Of a DNA stretch of 64,000 bases, positions 59,797-64,000 are shown one piece after another. The number at the start of each line of letters is the position of its first letter. Positions within the stretch are counted from its first letter, which is position 1. The position numbers and the translations under genes are program-made. Source of the stretch: Floccularia luteovirens (lineage: Eukaryota > Basidiomycota > Agaricomycetes > Agaricales > Squamanitaceae); NCBI GenBank assembly GCA_009739215.1, contig VSJF01000001.1, positions 744,001 through 808,000 on the forward strand. Direction: 5' to 3'. The notes under the pieces are model-generated. The model was not told the origin of the DNA and ran no database searches. It worked only from the letters and a program-made list of their open reading frames with translations.

Positions 59797-60763
59797 TATA
59801 CGTACGCAAAGTAGACAAAGGGGTAAATCAGTAAAAGTAATTGTTGAAAGTTCGAAACAAACGGACGATCACGTTTGTCGTGATTGTCACGTGCTGAGCA
59901 AGATGTGTCATAAAGTAACGGCTAACCTATTAATAGTCTGTGCCCCTGGCTCATAACCCCCTCTTTTCACGGAGCTGATCAGTTTCGGTTGTTCGGATGT
60001 ACCAGCGTCCCTTGTTCTTCCCCTTGCAGGTGCCTCAATAAAACATTTTGCATCCGCATTACAACACAGAAAGTGAAATGAAACAGCCAGTAGAGTGAAG
60101 CGCTGATCATCTTTCATCAAGGGCTCTAAATGTGCAAAACTATTAGGTGTTGCGCGTGCCAGGACAATTTCTTGTTTTAAATTCTTAATTCATTGCTATT
60201 TGTTTAGGCCAAGTCATAATACCATTTTTGCCTTTTCAAGTCCCTTGCGTTTCCCACCTTTCCCCAAGAAATCATCTGTGCCAAGAGCGCTATTACATAC
60301 CTTTTTTTTCTTCTGACAGCACACGTTGACAGGCCAACTCAATTAGTATCCATTGAGCGAATACAAAAATAGGCTGGTCATGCGAACTAGTTTCAAAGCG
60401 CCTGGAACTCCCGATTCACTCCACGAGTAAAATTTTACAATACAAAGCCATTGTATATTATTATGTACAGTATGTAATGATGCGTACCCTGCCAACAAAT
60501 GCCTACCCAGTTAAAGATGTTCGGTTGCTTTTTTGTAGTTGTGCAAGTAACGTATCATCGCCCTGATTAGGAATACTAGTAAAGCGCGCAATAGACGACA
60601 GATAAAACAGCTGCTATGTGACATACTGGAAAGCAGAAAGGAATACAATGTTTAAATATCAACATGAAACATGCCAGAGACATATATATCACTTGACAGG
60701 AGGCTTGGAACAGGATGTGGCAGACACAAAATAGTAACTGTGATTGTGATGGTCATGTGTACA
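59797..60763. other. Intergenic region between two minus-strand genes
   Basis: About 970 bases: RING gene promoter on the left and the 3' region of the next gene on the right. No coding exon or RNA gene is apparent. Confidence 0.4.
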
Positions 60764-61587
60764 TCACTCACGCTCTTGGCTGGTAGTATCTCCATTTACC
60801 TCCCTACTTGGTCCAGAGGACAGTAGTGAGCCAATGGCCATTGAAGCTCGCGAGCGAGGCGAGTACTCAGCTGAATCACTTCGGTCAGAGGCTGAGTAAG
60901 GCGATGGAGGGAATTGTTCATGTTGCGAGGAATGTGTTTGTTCATAAGCTGCAGCATTGGCGGGATGGGGTGAGTTGGATGAACGATGGCGCTTTCGTGG
61001 TGGTTCAGCATAATGTGGTAGTGAAGAGGAGTCTCTCATGCTTGTTTGTACTCGAGGTGGGGAGCGACTACGGGATACGGTGTGGTGTGGAGCACGTCGA
61101 GACCGTTGATCACAAAGGCGGGGTGACTGACTAAAAGACGGAGTCGGGTACTGATAAACTCCGTTGACAAAGCGGGAAGTCGAGGGGTGTTCATAATTTT
61201 GTTGGTAAGATTCGAGAAGGGACCGGTGCAATGATGCAACAGATGCTAACCGCTGAAGAAAGAAATGGTGTTGGCAAGGCAAAGATGTGAATGGCGGTAA
61301 CAACAAACCTGGTCCTCTGCAGCTTTAGCATTGAGCATGGCGAGCAACATATCACGATCGCCATCGCCTTTTGACCTATAGGCTCCCAATATTTCACGGA
61401 GACTTGGGGGTGGTGTCTTTAATAGGCAAGGATAAGCAGGAAATTAAAATGATAGCGCTGGATGACTCACCTGCTCGAGAACGGAGGCAGCAGAGGTAAA
61501 TAAACGTTTGAATTCTGGATCTGAGGGGAGTCTGGATGAGGATGAGGACTCTGGGAGGGAACAGTGCTGGGAAGCTACGGAATTCAT
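60764..61587 (-). CDS. Uncharacterised Ser/Arg-rich protein
   Basis: Family not recognised. ATG at 61585-61587 starts MNSVASQHCSLPESSSSSRL, then DPEFKRLFTSAASVLEQ. A GTGAGT intron leads to exon two with TPPPSLREILGAYRSKGDGD and DMLLAMLNAKAAEDQ, a helical block. Exon three starts RLASVASLHRSLLESYQQNY. The remainder is disordered with SRSRSPPRVQTSMRDSS, a basic PPRKRHRSSNSPH (nuclear localisation-like) and RSRASMAIGSLLSSGPSRE, ending TSQERE, TGA at 60764-60766. About 230 residues, three exons. Likely nuclear, by composition only. Confidence 0.72.
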
Positions 61588-62432
61588 GGTTGACAAGAAG
61601 ATGCGATGGGGCCAAGAGATGAAGGGGGAGCTCAGTGGGTTGCTCTTATGCCGTGCAGCAGCGGCCTATTTTTGATAACCTTCCAAGCCTTTCTGCCAAG
61701 ACTTTTTACATCGGACGCCTGAAGGCTGAGCTATTTTCGAAACAGGAAAATGCTCGGAGCCAAGAATAGCCATATCAGTAAGAAATAATATTAGCTGCTC
61801 AGCATTGTATTGCTGTGTTATTAAGTGTAAAGAAAGATGACAAGACCGAGGAGGAGGATGAGGAGGAGAGAGCGGATGCAGGTGGAAGGGAAATATGAGA
61901 CGGATACGTGACAATTGAATTACGAGGATACCAAGGCTTAGCTGTACCTTGTGAGCAAGGCTTGGCTGCGGCTTTGCCTTCTTAGAAAGAACTGTGACGT
62001 GAGTAACAGCGGTCACAATCAGTCGGGACCGTGCCCCCAAATAGCATCCAATCATGCATCAGCTAATTTTGACTGTTCGCACGGCAAAAATAATATAATA
62101 AGCTAACTTGAAACAAAAAATTGTGTTATCTGTTACATAAAATAAATAAATAAATTTTAATCTCCATCAGTTCCCAATGATCCACCAACCCCCAATAACT
62201 CTTCAAACTCGTGTTATACTGTTGATCCTGTTTCTTAATCCTGTTGCTCTCTTGCTGCTGGTCATCACTTCATCATCGCTAGCTACTTACTTCATCCTCT
62301 TTCTCTCCGCTGCCAAGATAGTCCGTCTTTCGGTCTTCATCCTTTTATTTTTGGATCAGAACCACCGCTCTACGCACGCCTGCAAGCACACGCAGGTACA
62401 CGCTTACTCTACTTGCTCCACCTTTCAATCTT
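61588..62432. other. Divergent intergenic region
   Basis: About 845 bases between two start codons on opposite strands. It includes an A/T-rich AAATAAATAAATAAAT-like tract at about 62138-62157 and a CT-rich stretch before 62433 that is probably leader sequence. No coding exon supported. Confidence 0.4.
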
Positions 62433-63832
62433 ATGTATCTTACCCGAGGTCTTCTCATCCGGAAATTTCTCGCTGTCGCTACCCGCCTCTCATCAGCTCG
62501 TATTCGTCAATATACTCTAGCAGCTTCTCCTCTCGTAGTGTCCATGTCAGCTTCAACCCCAAATCTTGTTCAAATGTATTCTTGGAAAATACAAAGTCCC
62601 AACGCTAGAGTTCTTTACCTTACTACCGTAGCTCAAGCAAATGTAGAAGTTGCAAAGCTTAACTCGGGATACTTTGGTTTCGACCTTGAATGGCGGCCCA
62701 CGTTTATTAAAGGTTTACCCCAAAATCCAGTCGCATTAGTTCAGATCGCAAACGATAACACCTTACTATTGATCCAAGTCAGTGCCATGCCAGGTAATCG
62801 ATTTACAGAACTAAACCTTCTGGTTGGTAATCTATCAATTCAATAGAGTTTCCTTACAAGCTGAAAGAATTTCTCGAAAGCGAGGACTTTGTGAAAGCCG
62901 GTGTTGGAATTAAATGTCAGACTTCATCAGACTTCATTACTCGGAGATTCTTGACTAATTTACTTCTTAGATGATACACAAAAGTTATACCAAGATTGGG
63001 GTGTTTCCATGCGAAGTTGTGTTGACCTCTCACTCCTAGCAAGATCAGTCGATAATGCTCGTTGGAAAGGAAAGTACACAAGTCCTATTAGTTTGTCGCG
63101 TCTCGCCGAAGCCTACCAAGGCAAAACACTCCAGAAAGGGAGGATTACCCGTAGTAATTGGGAAGCCACTCTCAGTGAGAAACAAATAGAATGTCGGTAA
63201 CTTACGCGTGTATATCCAACGTCCTTTCGCTTAAATTTAACATTTTTTCCCCTACAGATGCCAGTAATGATGCACATGCAGGTTATGCTATTTTTAAAAA
63301 ACTCTTGGCCATGAGTAAAACAATGGAGAAGGAACCCCATAGCATTTGCTACACTTTTAATTTAGTTCAAGGAATTCCTAGTGAACCATCCGGCATTCCA
63401 TGGAATCCTTGTAACCCGGACTATGATCCAGGACCTCCACCCCCAACGCCCGAAAGAGCTGCTCACACTGCCAAGAAATCAGTGGATACTTCGCATATAG
63501 CAGCAGCGTCATTGGTTGCCCTCCCCCACAGACAAAGCCCACCGATAAGGAAGCCTTCAGACCAAACCGCTCAGAATACCCATCCCAGGCCCTCTTTACG
63601 CAATAGTGCACCGGATAGCAGCTCTTCTGCGTTTGCGCGGGGTAGAGGACGTCCACATGATGTCAGTGATTTGTCTTCCACATCACAACATATCACATAT
63701 ACAGGAGAAGATCTAAGGTCCCGTGGTCGACGAAGATCACAAGCACGGGGTTTTCACAGTCAAGCATATCAGAATAACATAATTTCCTTCAAGTGTCTCA
63801 CCCCAAACACAGAAGAAACATCATTTATATAG
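62433..63832 (+). CDS. DEDDy 3'-5' exonuclease (WRN/RNase D-like)
   Basis: 3'-5' exonuclease domain protein of the WRN-exo/RNase D group. ATG 62433 starts MYLTRGLLIRKFLAVATRLS, an Arg-rich, acid-poor leader that looks like a mitochondrial presequence; ATG 62544 is an alternative start. Motif I is GYFGFDLEWRPTF (Asp, Glu present). Motif II follows AGVGIK as DDTQKLYQDWGV and CVDLSLLAR. Motif III is YASNDAHAGYAIFKKL, with the Tyr and Asp of the DEDDy type. All catalytic residues are intact. A long Pro/Ser-rich tail after the domain includes GPPPPTPERAAHTAKKS and an Arg/Gly part (SRGRRRSQARGF), ending TPNTEETSFI, TAG at 63830-63832. A further 3' exon is possible. Confidence 0.85.
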
Positions 63833-64000
63833 AGGCTCCCGGCGACTCCTATACCGGCGCCGCAAATCTATGCAAGAACGCATCACAGAAGGCATCTCTT
63901 GAAAACCCTCAGTCACTACTATAACTGCCACACTTATCCGTACACTTGTCCATGTATATATACTTCCAAAAACAACACTAACGGTTACCTTTGCTGTATG
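63833..64000. other. Right-edge non-coding stretch
   Basis: Follows the exonuclease stop. An open frame rich in Arg (RLLYRRRKSMQERITEGIS) continues for a short way and could be a further exon of that gene; otherwise nothing is seen. Confidence 0.3.

Noticed and set aside
1..64000. Searched for CRISPR arrays, prokaryotic operons, transposon terminal repeats and tRNA genes
   Set aside because: No regular direct repeats, no transposase or reverse-transcriptase frames, and no complete A-box/B-box pair were recognised; the window is ordinary intron-rich fungal DNA.

Overview
The window is nuclear DNA from a basidiomycete fungus, most likely an Agaricomycete. The evidence is compact genes split by many 45-75 base GT-AG introns, CT-rich leaders, and protein families with basidiomycete character (BTB, BTG/Tob, fungal UPF0658 and Mtc1 proteins). 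I see about 28 protein genes on both strands. I found no rRNA, tRNA, CRISPR array, transposon open frame or secondary-metabolite cluster. Gene models were joined by hand from exon phase and splice sites, so outer limits are firmer than every internal junction.

Layout. 0.3-3.3 kb: a UPF0658 Golgi membrane protein and peptidyl-tRNA hydrolase 2, both minus. 4.4-7 kb: an MFS transporter. 8.9-11.3 kb: a Ras GTPase and a BTB protein. 11.5-12.2 kb: peroxisomal membrane protein 4. 14.3-18 kb: Mtc1, complex I NDUFS3 and spliceosomal SPF27. 18.4-23.9 kb: a large low-complexity protein. 24-25.8 kb: succinyl-CoA ligase beta. 26.4-33.4 kb: a plus-strand run of DinB-like protein, RPD3 histone deacetylase, RAD14/XPA and a peroxisomal acyl-CoA thioesterase. 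34-36.6 kb: ribosomal protein eS27 and a BTG/Tob protein. 36.6-39.7 kb: gene-poor, with one small TATA-led ORF. 39.7-44.3 kb: biotin synthase, a degenerate REX4-like exonuclease and an uncharacterised protein. 44.6-53.2 kb: the proteasome activator BLM10. 53.4-55.6 kb: divergent HIT and Trax genes. 55.9-61.6 kb: three minus-strand genes (uncharacterised, RING E3 ligase, uncharacterised). 62.4-63.8 kb: a DEDDy 3'-5' exonuclease.

The genes are mostly housekeeping and do not form one pathway. Loose themes are mitochondrial metabolism (NDUFS3, LSC2, BIO2), peroxisomes (PXMP4 and an SKL-ended thioesterase), chromatin and DNA repair (RPD3, RAD14), proteolysis (BLM10, RING) and RNA processing (SPF27, Trax, exonucleases). 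I did not find a new multi-gene system. The most unusual signals are in gene structure: a 2-base microexon in the Ras gene, a 6-base microexon in PTH2, and the BLM10 C-terminal activation motif completed by an 8-base last exon. A REX4-like protein also appears to have lost all four catalytic acidic residues.
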